Shown here piece after piece: positions 7,745 to 16,964 of a stretch of DNA of 39,327 nucleotides. The notes under the pieces are model-generated. The model was not told the origin of the DNA, did no database searches, and saw only the letters and a list, made by a program, of their open reading frames with translations. The stretch covers positions 1 to 39,327 of the forward strand of contig CALVVW010000004.1 of NCBI GenBank assembly GCA_944364005.1. The letters are read 5' to 3'. A program made the position numbers and the translations under genes. Position 1 is the stretch's first letter. Each line of letters opens with the position of its first letter. Source of the DNA: an uncultured Bacilli bacterium (GTDB lineage Bacteria; Bacillota_I; Bacilli_A; RF39; UBA660).

Positions 7745-8503
7745 ATGATTAAGATAGAAGAGAACATAAAGAAGTTAAAAGGATTAAGAAACAGACTAGC
7801 TGTAGTAGCTTTAGCAACCGGGCTAGCATTTACAGAATCTGGATGTGCGAAAGATAAAAGCGGTGGTAAAGAGGTAGGATATAACTTGATAACTGACTCT
7901 GGTCGTACATCAGGACTTTATACTTATATTATAAATGGTCAAGGATTGGAAAGTAATAAATACCATTTTGATGATGACTTTATTAGATTAATGAAAGTGT
8001 CTGAAAAAGAGGAGTATCATAACAATGATAAAACAACCGCTTTTTTTAGAGAAAATATAAATATGGTATGGCCTGATTGTTTTGCTTTAGATAATCACCC
8101 TGCTGTAGCGGAAGCATTTGATATGAATTTAGAATTAGAAAAATTAACGACAACTACCATGACATCGTTTACTGTTGTCAACTCTTCTATGACAGCCAAG
8201 CATGATATTGATTCAGGAACACAAATTTTAATTAATGGACAACAAGAAATAAAAAAAGGAGATACTTTAACAAGCACGGCTATTTATTACGAGGGAGAAT
8301 TAGTTGCCTACCAACAAACCGGTGCTGGAAGCAACTCACAAAATGTACTTGATGCAACAAAGGGTGATGTAAGTATAGCTTTACAAACAGTATCAGAATA
8401 TGGATTATTATCAGCAACAGAAGCTGTGGATTACCAAGAGTTTAACGAAATTGAAAGTAGTTTAGTAAATCAAAACCATTATACTTATCAAAAAAGTAAG
8501 TAA
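7745..8503 (+). CDS. Predicted lipoprotein, unknown function
   Basis: 252 residues. A long charged N-region is followed by a hydrophobic segment (LAVVALATGLAFT) and a lipobox-like ESGC with Cys34, so export and lipid attachment are likely although the n-region is longer than usual. The mature part has no recognised domain; it is rich in Thr/Ser in the middle (residues 135-200). An AGGAGATG ribosome site precedes the ATG. It appears monocistronic: its own promoter lies at 7626-7654 and a terminator follows at 8514. Function is unknown. Confidence 0.8.
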   Translation: MIKIEENIKKLKGLRNRLAVVALATGLAFTESGCAKDKSGGKEVGYNLITDSGRTSGLYTYIINGQGLESNKYHFDDDFIRLMKVSEKEEYHNNDKTTAFFRENINMVWPDCFALDNHPAVAEAFDMNLELEKLTTTTMTSFTVVNSSMTAKHDIDSGTQILINGQQEIKKGDTLTSTAIYYEGELVAYQQTGAGSNSQNVLDATKGDVSIALQTVSEYGLLSATEAVDYQEFNEIESSLVNQNHYTYQKSK

Positions 8504-8513
8504 TAGTAGCAAT

Positions 8514-8543
8514 AGTTAGTAATAACTTACTAGCTTTTTTCTT
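8514..8543 (+). terminator. Rho-independent terminator after the lipoprotein gene
   Basis: Stem AGTTAGTAA/TTACTAGCT (8514-8522 with 8527-8535), one G-T pair, 4-nt loop and a T-tail. Confidence 0.8.
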
Positions 8544-8545
8544 TT

Positions 8546-8555
8546 GTGCTATAAT
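8546..8555 (+). promoter_or_regulatory. Extended -10 promoter of the unknown five-gene cluster
   Basis: TGTGCTATAAT: a consensus TATAAT at 8550-8555 preceded by TGC. It sits directly behind the preceding terminator. Confidence 0.65.
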
Positions 8556-8581
8556 AAATAATTAACAGAAGGAGAAATGAT

Positions 8582-9760
8582 ATGTTAGATAGTAAAATGC
8601 AGCTTATGGCGTTAGAAAAAGTATTGGAAGAGATGTCTATGGCAGAAGAGTATGCTGCTACCTGGAAAGCGTCTTGGTATGAGCAATGTTTAGATGCCTA
8701 TAGTGATGATTTGTATGGTATGAGTGAAATGAATTTAGAAGAGTTTCAAAAGATGTACCATAATCATTATCTATTAGAGAAAGTGATGCCTCTTGAGAAA
8801 AGAATTGGAGAACCTCTTAGAAAAGTAACGTTACTAGGAGATTATGGAGAGAAATATCATTGTGAATTTGCTAAAATTGTTTGGGAAGGAATGTGTTCTA
8901 AAAAGGCTATAAGAAGTTTTTCTTTTGCAAATGATGGAGAAATATCTTTTACAAAGACTGATAAGATAAAAAGTGACAAAAGAAGAAAGAATACAGGAAA
9001 AGATCATATCTATACATCTTATGAAGCTTCTTATAATGTATTAACTGATGATTTTCGCCTGGATGTTACAGTTGATAGGGTTACAGGTGAAAAATATAGT
9101 AGACGTTATAGAGATTCTATTAGTTTTTCACGGTTAGGAGATGTTGTAGTAAAACGATTCAATGATATTTATATTTATCAAGATTTAAATACTAACAGGA
9201 AAATGATTAGAATAGAAAAAGGATATCACAGGAAAAGAAAATCGAATAATTCTTCTATTTCTTTTGAGGCAGAACTTGATACTTTTGATGCTTTTCAAAG
9301 AGGAGCAGTCGATATTAAGACATATAAAGGAAATGGTAAGGTAAATGGTACTTATCGATTTGATGTAAGTAGAGAAAAAGGCGCTCGTGCTAATTTTTAC
9401 TCTAGGAAAGGTGTGAAGGTAGATTTAATTTACCATCCGGAACTATTAAAAAAAGCAAATCTTTTACTTTCTGCTAAATCACCTAGTACTGGTGATATGG
9501 TGATATCTAATTTTGCTGATTCTACACAACAAGCTGTTGCGAATTCTTTAGGCAATCGTGTTATTTCTTTTGATGCGACTGATTTTACGATAGATGCAGT
9601 AAGTAACGCTAACAAAAGAGTAGTAGATACTATAAAAAATATTCAAGGAGAATTACCTTTATATGGTTTAAATCAACGAATAAGTGATTGCTTTCAGCTC
9701 ATGAGTAAAACTACTCGCTTAAAAGAAGAACATGCTATAAAAGTACTAGAGAAAAAGTGA
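8582..9760 (+). CDS. Unknown protein, first gene of an unknown cluster
   Basis: 392 residues after a strong AAGGAG. The N-terminal 100 residues are acidic and helical; the middle (110-300) is rich in Lys, Arg and aromatic residues with alternating beta-like stretches; the end is helical. No known motif, signal peptide or membrane segment is visible. Four further unknown genes follow in the same direction, but a possible internal promoter before the second gene means the cluster may not be a single transcript. No function can be assigned. Confidence 0.8.
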   Translation: MLDSKMQLMALEKVLEEMSMAEEYAATWKASWYEQCLDAYSDDLYGMSEMNLEEFQKMYHNHYLLEKVMPLEKRIGEPLRKVTLLGDYGEKYHCEFAKIVWEGMCSKKAIRSFSFANDGEISFTKTDKIKSDKRRKNTGKDHIYTSYEASYNVLTDDFRLDVTVDRVTGEKYSRRYRDSISFSRLGDVVVKRFNDIYIYQDLNTNRKMIRIEKGYHRKRKSNNSSISFEAELDTFDAFQRGAVDIKTYKGNGKVNGTYRFDVSREKGARANFYSRKGVKVDLIYHPELLKKANLLLSAKSPSTGDMVISNFADSTQQAVANSLGNRVISFDATDFTIDAVSNANKRVVDTIKNIQGELPLYGLNQRISDCFQLMSKTTRLKEEHAIKVLEKK

Positions 9761-9811
9761 GATTTTCTAAATATTTCATAAAATTATTGCAATTTATTAT
9801 GTTTTTAGGTA

Positions 9812-9820
9812 TGGTAAGAT
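9812..9820 (+). promoter_or_regulatory. Possible internal promoter (extended -10)
   Basis: TATGGTAAGAT: TAAGAT at 9815-9820 with TG one base upstream, in the 99-base gap before the gene at 9860. No well-spaced -35 element is seen. Confidence 0.45.
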
Positions 9821-9859
9821 TGGAATTGTTAGATTTAAAATTAGAAAAGAGGAAATGAA

Positions 9860-10456
9860 ATGAGTGACATACGTAAAAATTATGAAGAAATGTTGTCTGA
9901 AATGAAGAAAATAAATAGTCGGTTAGAAGAATTAATGGAAGATAAACAGGTTCAAGAATATCTTGCCCTTGATGGTCGAAGAATGGAATTAGAGCCAGAA
10001 CTATTGAATCTGCATACTGATATGAAGAAAGAAGAGTTTTCTAAATGTAGTCATATTTGGATACCTGTTAGTAAAAATGTTGATTATTATGAAGGACGTT
10101 CTGATATCGATTATGGTTGTATGAAATGTGGATTAGATCAGAGAGTTTTGAGTGTTTCTAATCCTGAGTTTTTATCTGATGATGATAAAATAATGTATAA
10201 CTATTTATGTCAACATTACGCTATTCATCAAGGGATAAAATCTCATACTTTATGTGATCTTGATTTAGCACATGCTATGTATTCTAAAATTGTAGAGTAT
10301 CATCCTGAAATTGATGATGTAACTGCGTTAAAATATTTTGAAATTGCTCTTGATAATATGAGAAATATACGTGTTACTGACGATAGAAAAGAAAGTAGAG
10401 TAAAAAGATTGATGTTAAAACCAGGATTTCATAACTGGGGAGGATATAAAAACTAA
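9860..10456 (+). CDS. Zinc-ribbon protein with N-terminal coiled coil, unknown role
   Basis: 198 residues. Residues 1-55 are a charged heptad-like helix, probably a coiled coil. A zinc-binding knuckle pair follows: CSHIW near residue 62 and CMKCG near 91, giving a C-x-H...C-x-x-C site. The C-terminal half is helical and ends in a basic tail. AGAGGAAATGAA precedes the ATG. The zinc site and coiled coil suggest a structural or nucleic-acid/protein-binding role, but that is inference. It is followed 15 bases later by the next unknown gene. Confidence 0.82.
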   Translation: MSDIRKNYEEMLSEMKKINSRLEELMEDKQVQEYLALDGRRMELEPELLNLHTDMKKEEFSKCSHIWIPVSKNVDYYEGRSDIDYGCMKCGLDQRVLSVSNPEFLSDDDKIMYNYLCQHYAIHQGIKSHTLCDLDLAHAMYSKIVEYHPEIDDVTALKYFEIALDNMRNIRVTDDRKESRVKRLMLKPGFHNWGGYKN

Positions 10457-10471
10457 AAAGGAGTGAGAATA

Positions 10472-10936
10472 ATGAGTGATAATAAAACAGAATATTCAAA
10501 AAATATGCAAAAATTAGTTTCTACTTTGCAGACGATTATAGAAAGTGATGAATATGTAATAATACAAGAAAAATATGGTGAGGAACACACCTTAGAATAT
10601 GGAATGTATGGTCATAAAATGACACCAATTTCATTTTCAGGTTTAGATGACCAAGCAGTGAGTGAATTTTTATATCAAGGAATTTGTATGGTTGCTCCTG
10701 ATGCTAAAGTTAGTGTCATGCATGTGAGTGCTTTTGGCGATATTCGTGATGATGTTGCTATTGATTTGAATGCTAAAGTACATGCTGTAATTACTGGCGA
10801 TAATCCTAAAAATGTTGCATTTATTGGCAATTTATTAAAGATGATGCAAGAGGAAGAGACGGATATTATAGATAAAAGTGATAATCCTACTATATTGATT
10901 AGAAAAATAAAACCTTTACACTACCATTCAAAATAA
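10472..10936 (+). CDS. Unknown small protein
   Basis: 154 residues from the ATG at 10472. This start is chosen because AAAGGAG ends at 10463 with normal spacing; an upstream GTG overlaps the ribosome site. The predicted fold is mixed helix and strand, with no recognised motif, membrane segment or signal. It begins 15 bases after the zinc-ribbon gene and ends 16 bases before the next, consistent with co-transcription. Confidence 0.8.
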   Translation: MSDNKTEYSKNMQKLVSTLQTIIESDEYVIIQEKYGEEHTLEYGMYGHKMTPISFSGLDDQAVSEFLYQGICMVAPDAKVSVMHVSAFGDIRDDVAIDLNAKVHAVITGDNPKNVAFIGNLLKMMQEEETDIIDKSDNPTILIRKIKPLHYHSK

Positions 10937-10952
10937 AATAATAGGGTGTAGA

Positions 10953-11408
10953 ATGAATCAATTACAATATTATTTACTAAATAAAGTACATGATGAGAGA
11001 AAACTCGATGGACATTATTTAGAAAAATTATGGCAAGATTATTGTTTTTATAGTGAAGAGTATTCTTTTCCGATTTATTTTAGTAAAAGTGATTTTATGA
11101 AACTTTTTTCTACTACTTATGATGTGCTTGGTTTAAGACTTAATGAAGAAGAGTCTAAGACTGTGTTAAATCAGTATCTAGTAAATTTAGAATGTGATGC
11201 ATGTACAGGATCATTAGTTAATACTTCCTGGGCGATTGATCATATCTGGTATTGCATTGTTGGTGTTTCAAAAGATATCAATCGAGATAAGTATCGAGAT
11301 TGTCTTCCACTGATTCAAGAAAAGTTAATTCATTGTTTTGGAATCGAGGAAAATTTTAGTACGAAATTAAAAAGAAAAACTATGACTAAATTTTATATCA
11401 ATTGTTAA
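10953..11408 (+). CDS. Unknown small protein
   Basis: 151 residues, helical and rich in aromatic residues (YYLL, WQDYCFYSEEYSF). Four cysteines are present, two as CDAC near residue 78, which might bind metal but lack a matching second pair. AGGGTG serves as a moderate ribosome site. It lies in the middle of the unknown cluster and no function is recognisable. Confidence 0.78.
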   Translation: MNQLQYYLLNKVHDERKLDGHYLEKLWQDYCFYSEEYSFPIYFSKSDFMKLFSTTYDVLGLRLNEEESKTVLNQYLVNLECDACTGSLVNTSWAIDHIWYCIVGVSKDINRDKYRDCLPLIQEKLIHCFGIEENFSTKLKRKTMTKFYINC

Positions 11409-11429
11409 ATTTACTGAAAAGGAGTTTTT

Positions 11430-12158
11430 ATGAAAGATAATATAAGCCAAAGTGAAGAAGAAAATACAGGTATTTTGAAAAAAGAAGAGTTAACAGAGCT
11501 TTTAGAGAAAAATAAGAAGTTTTATTCAGATTTCGTGATTAATTATTTTCGGTCTTTAATAGAAGCAGAGATGTCTATTTTTAATGATTCTATTAGTGAT
11601 ACTGATAGAGAAGTGTTATCTAGATTTTCTCTTTATGAAAAAGCTACTATTTATAATGTTGTTGCTAGAAGTTGTAAAGTATTAGAAAATAATCATATTA
11701 TGACAAACTGTGTTAATGATAGTGACTTTGGAAGGACTGTTATTAGTTCTTCTACTATACCAAGGATGACTTTTTTAGGCCTTGATTATAAGCTTAGAAA
11801 AGATGCTAAAGTTGGCATAGTTACTTTTTATCAGACTATAGATGATGAAGAAGTTCGAAAAAATAACATTCATATAATAAAGGATAAGATTCAAGAGATG
11901 GAGGATAAAAATTCTGCTTTCGTTTCTAAAAGGGATATAAATAGATATCATGATATATTAAATCATCTAGAAAATCGTCCTGAATTAACAGGTGAGTATC
12001 AACAAGCTCTTGAAATTGCCTCTTATGCTCATCAGATATTATTAGATGATGCTGGTATAGGTTCTTTTGACCAAGAAGGAGAATCTTCATTACATAAAAA
12101 AGTACGTATAAAAAAACGTTCTGATTTTATTGTTAGAGACTGTACTAAATATTTATAA
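11430..12158 (+). CDS. Unknown protein, last gene of the cluster
   Basis: 242 residues, acidic N-terminus and basic C-terminus (KKVRIKKRSDF), largely helical, without signal or membrane segment. AAAGGAG precedes the ATG. A terminator hairpin follows at 12235, making this the end of the transcription unit. No family recognised. Confidence 0.8.
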   Translation: MKDNISQSEEENTGILKKEELTELLEKNKKFYSDFVINYFRSLIEAEMSIFNDSISDTDREVLSRFSLYEKATIYNVVARSCKVLENNHIMTNCVNDSDFGRTVISSSTIPRMTFLGLDYKLRKDAKVGIVTFYQTIDDEEVRKNNIHIIKDKIQEMEDKNSAFVSKRDINRYHDILNHLENRPELTGEYQQALEIASYAHQILLDDAGIGSFDQEGESSLHKKVRIKKRSDFIVRDCTKYL

Positions 12159-12234
12159 TAGAATGAACTGGTATTATGCTAGATACCGTAGAGAATAATT
12201 TTATATTTGTTGCAATTTATCAGGTGTTGAGATT

Positions 12235-12268
12235 AGGAAATAGTATATGACATATTTCCTTTTTCTTT
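12235..12268 (+). terminator. Rho-independent terminator of the unknown cluster
   Basis: Stem AGGAAATA/TATTTCCT (12235-12242 with 12253-12260), 10-nt loop and a T-rich tail. Confidence 0.82.
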
Positions 12269-12320
12269 ACAATAATTGACAGGTTGATTGAAAGTGATTT
12301 TTAAAAAATAGAGGGGTGTA

Positions 12321-12329
12321 TGCTATAAT
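12321..12329 (+). promoter_or_regulatory. Extended -10 promoter of the intact YitT-family gene
   Basis: TGCTATAAT with TATAAT at 12324-12329, preceded by TA. A TTGACA at 12276-12281 is too far upstream to be its -35. Confidence 0.6.
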
Positions 12330-12350
12330 AAACAAACAAGGTGGTAAAAC

Positions 12351-12977
12351 ATGAAAGAGAATATTAAGAGTTTATTTATTATAGTATTAGGTAATGTATT
12401 GCTTACTAGTGCTTATGCTTTTTTAACTGTACCTAATAATATTATTAATGGTGGAGTTACTAGTACATCTTTATTATTATCTTATTATTTTCATATAGAT
12501 ATTGGATATATCGTAACAATATTAATCGTTCTGTTATTAATTTTTGGAAGAGTGATGTTAGGAAAAAAATTCTTTTACCGGTCTTTATTTAGTAGTGTTT
12601 GTTACATGGTGTTTTTTAATTTGTTTCATTTAATAGGAATATCTTTTACTTTTCCTCCTATTGTTCTGGTTATATATGCCGGAATTTTAGTTGGTGTAGG
12701 TAGATTTTTGTGTATGAAAGAAGATTCTGCAACCGTAGGCTATGATGCTTTCGCTTTATATATCCATGAGAAACACAAGAAATTAGGAACTTCAGATGTT
12801 TTGTGTTTGATTGAGTTAGTAATTATTTTATCTGGTTTTGCAACCTTTGGTGTTTTGTCTGTGATATATGGTATTATTTTTACTATTATTGAAACACAGG
12901 TTATGTATTTTTTAGAAAAGTGTTATAAAGTACCTGTTAAAAAGTTACGTGCAATAGAGAGAAAAACTTTGGAATGA
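12351..12977 (+). CDS. YitT-family (DUF161) membrane protein
   Basis: 208 residues, with about five hydrophobic segments beginning near residue 5. The family signature is visible as LTVPNNIINGGVTSTSLLLS near residues 24-43 and a glycine-containing later half. The C-terminal DUF2179 domain of full-length YitT proteins (about 280 residues) is missing. It is an integral membrane protein of uncertain function; members have been suggested to be transporters. It is the intact paralogue of the frameshifted copy at 4054-4690. Its own extended -10 promoter and terminator make it monocistronic. GGTGGTAAAAC provides a weak ribosome site. Confidence 0.88.
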   Translation: MKENIKSLFIIVLGNVLLTSAYAFLTVPNNIINGGVTSTSLLLSYYFHIDIGYIVTILIVLLLIFGRVMLGKKFFYRSLFSSVCYMVFFNLFHLIGISFTFPPIVLVIYAGILVGVGRFLCMKEDSATVGYDAFALYIHEKHKKLGTSDVLCLIELVIILSGFATFGVLSVIYGIIFTIIETQVMYFLEKCYKVPVKKLRAIERKTLE

Positions 12978-12995
12978 GTATTCAATAAAATAGTG

Positions 12996-13029
12996 GAACA
13001 AGCTAAATAATAGGTTGTTCTTTTCTTTT
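12996..13029 (+). terminator. Rho-independent terminator after the YitT-family gene
   Basis: Stem GAACAA/TTGTTC (12996-13001 with 13015-13020), possibly extended past a mismatch by three inner pairs, then TTTTCTTTT. The T-tail overlaps the -35 of the next promoter. Confidence 0.7.
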
Positions 13030-13055
13030 ACAAAAGTTATAATCTCTGTTATAAT
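13027..13055 (+). promoter_or_regulatory. Sigma-A promoter of the tkt operon
   Basis: TTTACA (13027-13032), 17-base spacer, TATAAT (13050-13055). Confidence 0.82.
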
Positions 13056-13077
13056 GAACTCATAAGGAGTGATTTTT

Positions 13078-15069
13078 GTGTTAAATCCAAAAAGAGATGA
13101 GAGTGAAATTAATGAGGAGAAGATAGTTGATCAACTTCGTTCTATTGGTATTGATATGATATCTGAAGCTGGCAGTGGACATCCAGGTATTGTATTAGGA
13201 GCAGCACCTATTATTTATAGTTTGTATGCACATCATTTACGAATTGATCCAGAAAATCCTGATTTTTTTAATCGTGATCGTTTTATTATGTCAGCAGGAC
13301 ATGGTTCTGCCTTACTTTATGCAACATTATATATGGCGGGATATCCGATTACTTTAGATGATTTAAAGGCATTTAGACAAATTGATTCTATTACTCCAGG
13401 TCATCCTGAATATAAAAAGACACCTGGTGTTGAGATGACTACTGGTCCTCTTGGTCAGGGCTTTGCAACAGCAGTAGGTGTTGCGATGGCGGAAGCTAAT
13501 CTTAGAGCTAGATTTAATAAGGGTAAAAAAGAAATTATTGATTTTAATACTTATGTTTTATGCGGTGATGGAGATTTAATGGAAGGTGTTTCTTATGAAG
13601 CAGCATCTCTTGCTGGAACACTAAAATTAAATAAATTAATCGTGTTGTATGACTCTAATGATATTTGTTTAGATGGTCCTACTTCACAATGTTTTACAGA
13701 AAATGTAGCAATGAGATTTATTGCACAAGGATGGAATGTAATTACAGTTCCTGATGGTAATAATATTTTATCTATTGTAAAAGCTATTGAAGATGCAAAA
13801 GCATCTACGGATAAACCAACGTTAATTGAAATTAAAACTACGATTGGTAAATATTCTAAGTTAGAAGGTACGAATTTGGTACATGGTTCTCCTTTGGATA
13901 AAGATGATGTTTCTGCTATTAAAGAAAAAATGCAAATTCGTGATATACCATTCACTATTTCTCAGATTACGATGGATGATTTTCAAACACTTATTCATAA
14001 TCGCTGTAAGAATTTAAATGATAAGTTCTTAAAGGCAGTAGAAAATATGGACGAGGAAGATAAGAAGAGTTTGATGGATTTTATCGAGGGTCATAAGTCT
14101 TATGATATCAAAGATATCTTATATGAAGCACCAGAAGATAAGGCAGAAGCTACTAGAGTGACGTCTGGTAAAATTTTATCTTCTATTGTTCCTAAATATT
14201 CAACAGTAATTGGTGGTAGTGCTGATTTGTTTTCAGCAACCAAAACTTATGTAAAAGATGCGGGAGACTTTACTAGTGATAATTACTCAGGTAAGAATAT
14301 CTTCTTTGGTGTTAGAGAGCATGCTCTAGGAGCTGTTTTAAATGGTTTTGCTTTATGTGGATTTCATCCTTATGGTTCTACATTCTTAAGCTTTAGCGAT
14401 TATTTAAAACCAAGTATTCGTATGTCTTGTATGATGGATTTACCAGTTACTTATATCTTTACTCATGACTCTATTAGTGTAGGAGAAGATGGAGCAACAC
14501 ATCAACCAGTAGAGCAATTAGCATCTTTACGTGCTACTCCGAACTTAGAAGTATTTCGTCCGGCAGATGCTAATGAAGTAATTGGCGTTTACCGTGCTAT
14601 CTTCGAGAAGAAGACTGGACCATCTGTCATTGCACTATCTAGAAACAAAACACCAATTTTGGAGACTACTAAAATTAGTGAAGTTGCGAAAGGTGGATAC
14701 ACAGTTTATGATCCAGAAAGAAAATTAACAGGTATTATTATCGCAACTGGAGAAGAAGTACATCTAGCTATGGAAGTTGCTAAGAGATTACAATCGAAAG
14801 GATTAGATATTCGTGTTGTTTCTATGCCATGTCTTGGACGCTTTTTAGCACAAGATCAAGAATATATTGATAATGTCTTACCAGTAGAAGTTAGAAAAAT
14901 AGTTATTGAAGCAGCATCCTCTATGTCTTGGAATAGCATTGTCTTTAATAATAAGTATTTAATTACCCTTGATCAATTTGGTGCTAGTGGTAAAAAAGAG
15001 GATGTATATAAAAAATTTGGATTTGATGTTGATAGCTTAGAAGAAAAAGTAGAAAACTTACTCAAATAA
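13078..15069 (+). CDS. tkt: Transketolase
   Basis: 663 residues from the GTG at 13078, chosen because AAGGAG (13064-13069) lies 8 bases upstream; the GTG at 13069 overlaps that site. It transfers two-carbon ketol units between sugar phosphates in the non-oxidative pentose phosphate pathway, using thiamine diphosphate and a divalent metal in the cytoplasm. The N-terminal TPP domain shows GHPGIVLGA, GPLGQGFA and GDGDLMEG with the metal/TPP-binding YDSND. The pyrimidine domain shows the catalytic glutamate in GVREHALG and HDSISVGEDGATHQP. The length is normal. It is followed by sirA and, after an inserted gene, yneF, matching the order in B. subtilis. Confidence 0.97.
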   Translation: MLNPKRDESEINEEKIVDQLRSIGIDMISEAGSGHPGIVLGAAPIIYSLYAHHLRIDPENPDFFNRDRFIMSAGHGSALLYATLYMAGYPITLDDLKAFRQIDSITPGHPEYKKTPGVEMTTGPLGQGFATAVGVAMAEANLRARFNKGKKEIIDFNTYVLCGDGDLMEGVSYEAASLAGTLKLNKLIVLYDSNDICLDGPTSQCFTENVAMRFIAQGWNVITVPDGNNILSIVKAIEDAKASTDKPTLIEIKTTIGKYSKLEGTNLVHGSPLDKDDVSAIKEKMQIRDIPFTISQITMDDFQTLIHNRCKNLNDKFLKAVENMDEEDKKSLMDFIEGHKSYDIKDILYEAPEDKAEATRVTSGKILSSIVPKYSTVIGGSADLFSATKTYVKDAGDFTSDNYSGKNIFFGVREHALGAVLNGFALCGFHPYGSTFLSFSDYLKPSIRMSCMMDLPVTYIFTHDSISVGEDGATHQPVEQLASLRATPNLEVFRPADANEVIGVYRAIFEKKTGPSVIALSRNKTPILETTKISEVAKGGYTVYDPERKLTGIIIATGEEVHLAMEVAKRLQSKGLDIRVVSMPCLGRFLAQDQEYIDNVLPVEVRKIVIEAASSMSWNSIVFNNKYLITLDQFGASGKKEDVYKKFGFDVDSLEEKVENLLK

Positions 15070-15118
15070 ACGACATAAATAGACTCGTCTACCATGTATA
15101 GTAATATTAGGTGATAGT

Positions 15119-15550
15119 ATGAGAGTCTATTTTATTTTTGATATTAAGGAAGAGTTTATTAATTTGTATCGTGGTAACGAAAGAATCTTATTTAATATTT
15201 TAAAACAAATATATTATCTAGAAAAAGATGAAGCAGAATATGGATATCATCTTTTTAAACAATTAATTAATCCTATCGAAAAAAGTAAAATTGATCGTAC
15301 TTTATTTTTAAAATTACATCAGGATATTCCTTATTCTAAACGAGGAAATATTCATTATTATAATAATTTATATAAAGATGAAATTAGTAGGTTAACGGTG
15401 AAGCATAGCTATATAAAAATAGAAACAGAACAATTAGCTTCTTCTTTCTTTTCTTATTTAAATCTTTTAAATCCTAGGTTTTTTGTTTGTGAGTTTCGTT
15501 ATCAGGACTATTTCTTTTTACAAGATTCCTTAGAAAAAGAGTCGATATAA
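15119..15550 (+). CDS. sirA: SirA family, sporulation inhibitor of replication
   Basis: 143 residues. In B. subtilis SirA (YneE) binds domain I of DnaA and blocks new rounds of replication at entry into sporulation. The N-terminus FIFDIKEEFINLYRGNER resembles the SirA start (YLIKEEFANHYFGRES), and the C-terminus NPRFFVCEFRYQDYFFL matches the SirA end in pattern. The length agrees with the family (about 148 residues). The location between tkt and yneF is the B. subtilis arrangement, which strongly supports the call. AGGTGAT precedes the ATG, and no terminator separates it from tkt. It is read from the sequence by eye, without a profile search. Confidence 0.8.
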   Translation: MRVYFIFDIKEEFINLYRGNERILFNILKQIYYLEKDEAEYGYHLFKQLINPIEKSKIDRTLFLKLHQDIPYSKRGNIHYYNNLYKDEISRLTVKHSYIKIETEQLASSFFSYLNLLNPRFFVCEFRYQDYFFLQDSLEKESI

Positions 15551-15604
15551 CTTGAAGAAAGAATATCTATAGATTACAATAAGTAATAAGGAAGGAAGTA
15601 TGAT

Positions 15605-16897
15605 ATGTTAGAGCTAGATAAAATAAAAAAATATGAGAAAGAATATAGAGCAAAAAAAGAAAATAAAGTAAGAGAGAGAATGGTACGAAATGTTGCTTTA
15701 GTAGATTTGATTCATGATTTAGATACTGATACTAATGATAATAATTTTAGTATTACTATTACAACGCATGGTGTAATTAATCAAAAGCAATCTGGTCGTT
15801 GCTGGTCGTTTGCAGGGCTAAATATTTTAAGAGAAAAAGTGATTGAAAAATGTAATTTAGATAATTTTGAGTTGTCAGGTAGTTATCTTGCATTCTATGA
15901 TAAATTAGAAAGAGTAAATGTTCTTTTAGAACGATTAATAAAATATAAAAATGAAAAGAAAGATTTATATGATAGATATGTATCTGATCTTTTAAAAAAA
16001 GGGCTACAAGATAGCGGGTATTTTAATCAATTTGCACAATTAGTAAAAAAATATGGTGTTGTTCCTTACAATAATTTTCCAGAAACATTTACTTCTTCTC
16101 ATACTTATGAAATAAATCAAATTTTATCTAGATTAATTAGGAAGTTTTATTTAGAATTACAAACTACTAATGATACAAAAAAATTAAAGGATACTTATAT
16201 GAAAAAGGTATATGAAATTGTTGCTTCTTTATATGGTGTTCCACCTGAAAAATTTGATTTTTCATACACAGACAAAAATAATAAATATTGCATCGATAAA
16301 AATTTAACACCGTTAGATTTTTATGAAAAGTATATTGGAATAGATTTAGAAAGAGAATATGTTGAAATCGGTTCTTATACTGATGATTTATTTCAATATA
16401 ATCATAGATATCAAATAGAAGAAAGTTCTAAAATTAGCGGAGGAAAAGATGAGGTTTTATTAAATTTACCGGAAGAAGAGTTTAATAATTTAATATTAAA
16501 GCAAATCAAAGGATATGAGCCTGTATATTTTTTCTGTTCCACAACATCCAAAAGAATAGAGGGAACTTGGATAGATACAATAGAAAGATATGGTGATATT
16601 TTTGATATTGATTTAGTTTTCAATAGAAATGAGATTTCTAAGACGAATGCCATCACAGAAAGTCATATTATGCTAATTACAGGCGTGGATTTGGTTGATA
16701 ATCAACCAAAAAAATGGAAAATTGAAAATACCTGGGGAGAAAACTTTGGTAAGAATGGTCAATATGTAGCAACGAATGATTGGCTAAATCGCTATGTATT
16801 TAAAATTTGCATCAACAAAAAATATTTAACAGATAGACAATTAAACTTATTAAACAAACCACCTATTTTAGTAAGAAAATGGGATGAAAAGTTTTAA
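15605..16897 (+). CDS. pepC: C1B-family cysteine aminopeptidase (PepC / bleomycin hydrolase)
   Basis: 430 residues, normal for the family. Cytoplasmic thiol aminopeptidase of the papain clan that trims peptides. The catalytic triad is visible: Cys66 in QSGRCWSFAG, His354 in TESHIMLITG and Asn375 in IENTWGENFGKNG. The oxyanion Gln lies in NQKQSG. There is no signal peptide, as expected for PepC. AAGGAAG precedes the ATG at 15605. It interrupts the tkt-sirA-yneF order of B. subtilis, so it is probably a lineage-specific insertion or rearrangement. Confidence 0.95.
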   Translation: MLELDKIKKYEKEYRAKKENKVRERMVRNVALVDLIHDLDTDTNDNNFSITITTHGVINQKQSGRCWSFAGLNILREKVIEKCNLDNFELSGSYLAFYDKLERVNVLLERLIKYKNEKKDLYDRYVSDLLKKGLQDSGYFNQFAQLVKKYGVVPYNNFPETFTSSHTYEINQILSRLIRKFYLELQTTNDTKKLKDTYMKKVYEIVASLYGVPPEKFDFSYTDKNNKYCIDKNLTPLDFYEKYIGIDLEREYVEIGSYTDDLFQYNHRYQIEESSKISGGKDEVLLNLPEEEFNNLILKQIKGYEPVYFFCSTTSKRIEGTWIDTIERYGDIFDIDLVFNRNEISKTNAITESHIMLITGVDLVDNQPKKWKIENTWGENFGKNGQYVATNDWLNRYVFKICINKKYLTDRQLNLLNKPPILVRKWDEKF

Positions 16898-16964
16898 AAC
16901 ATATAAATAATCTTGTGCAATAGATGTTTTTTTAGTAAAATAAGAGTAGTAAGGAGATGAAATT

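Noticed and set aside
13593..13955. Antisense open frame inside transketolase
   Set aside because: Shadow of tkt; no ribosome site and the sense protein is unmistakable.
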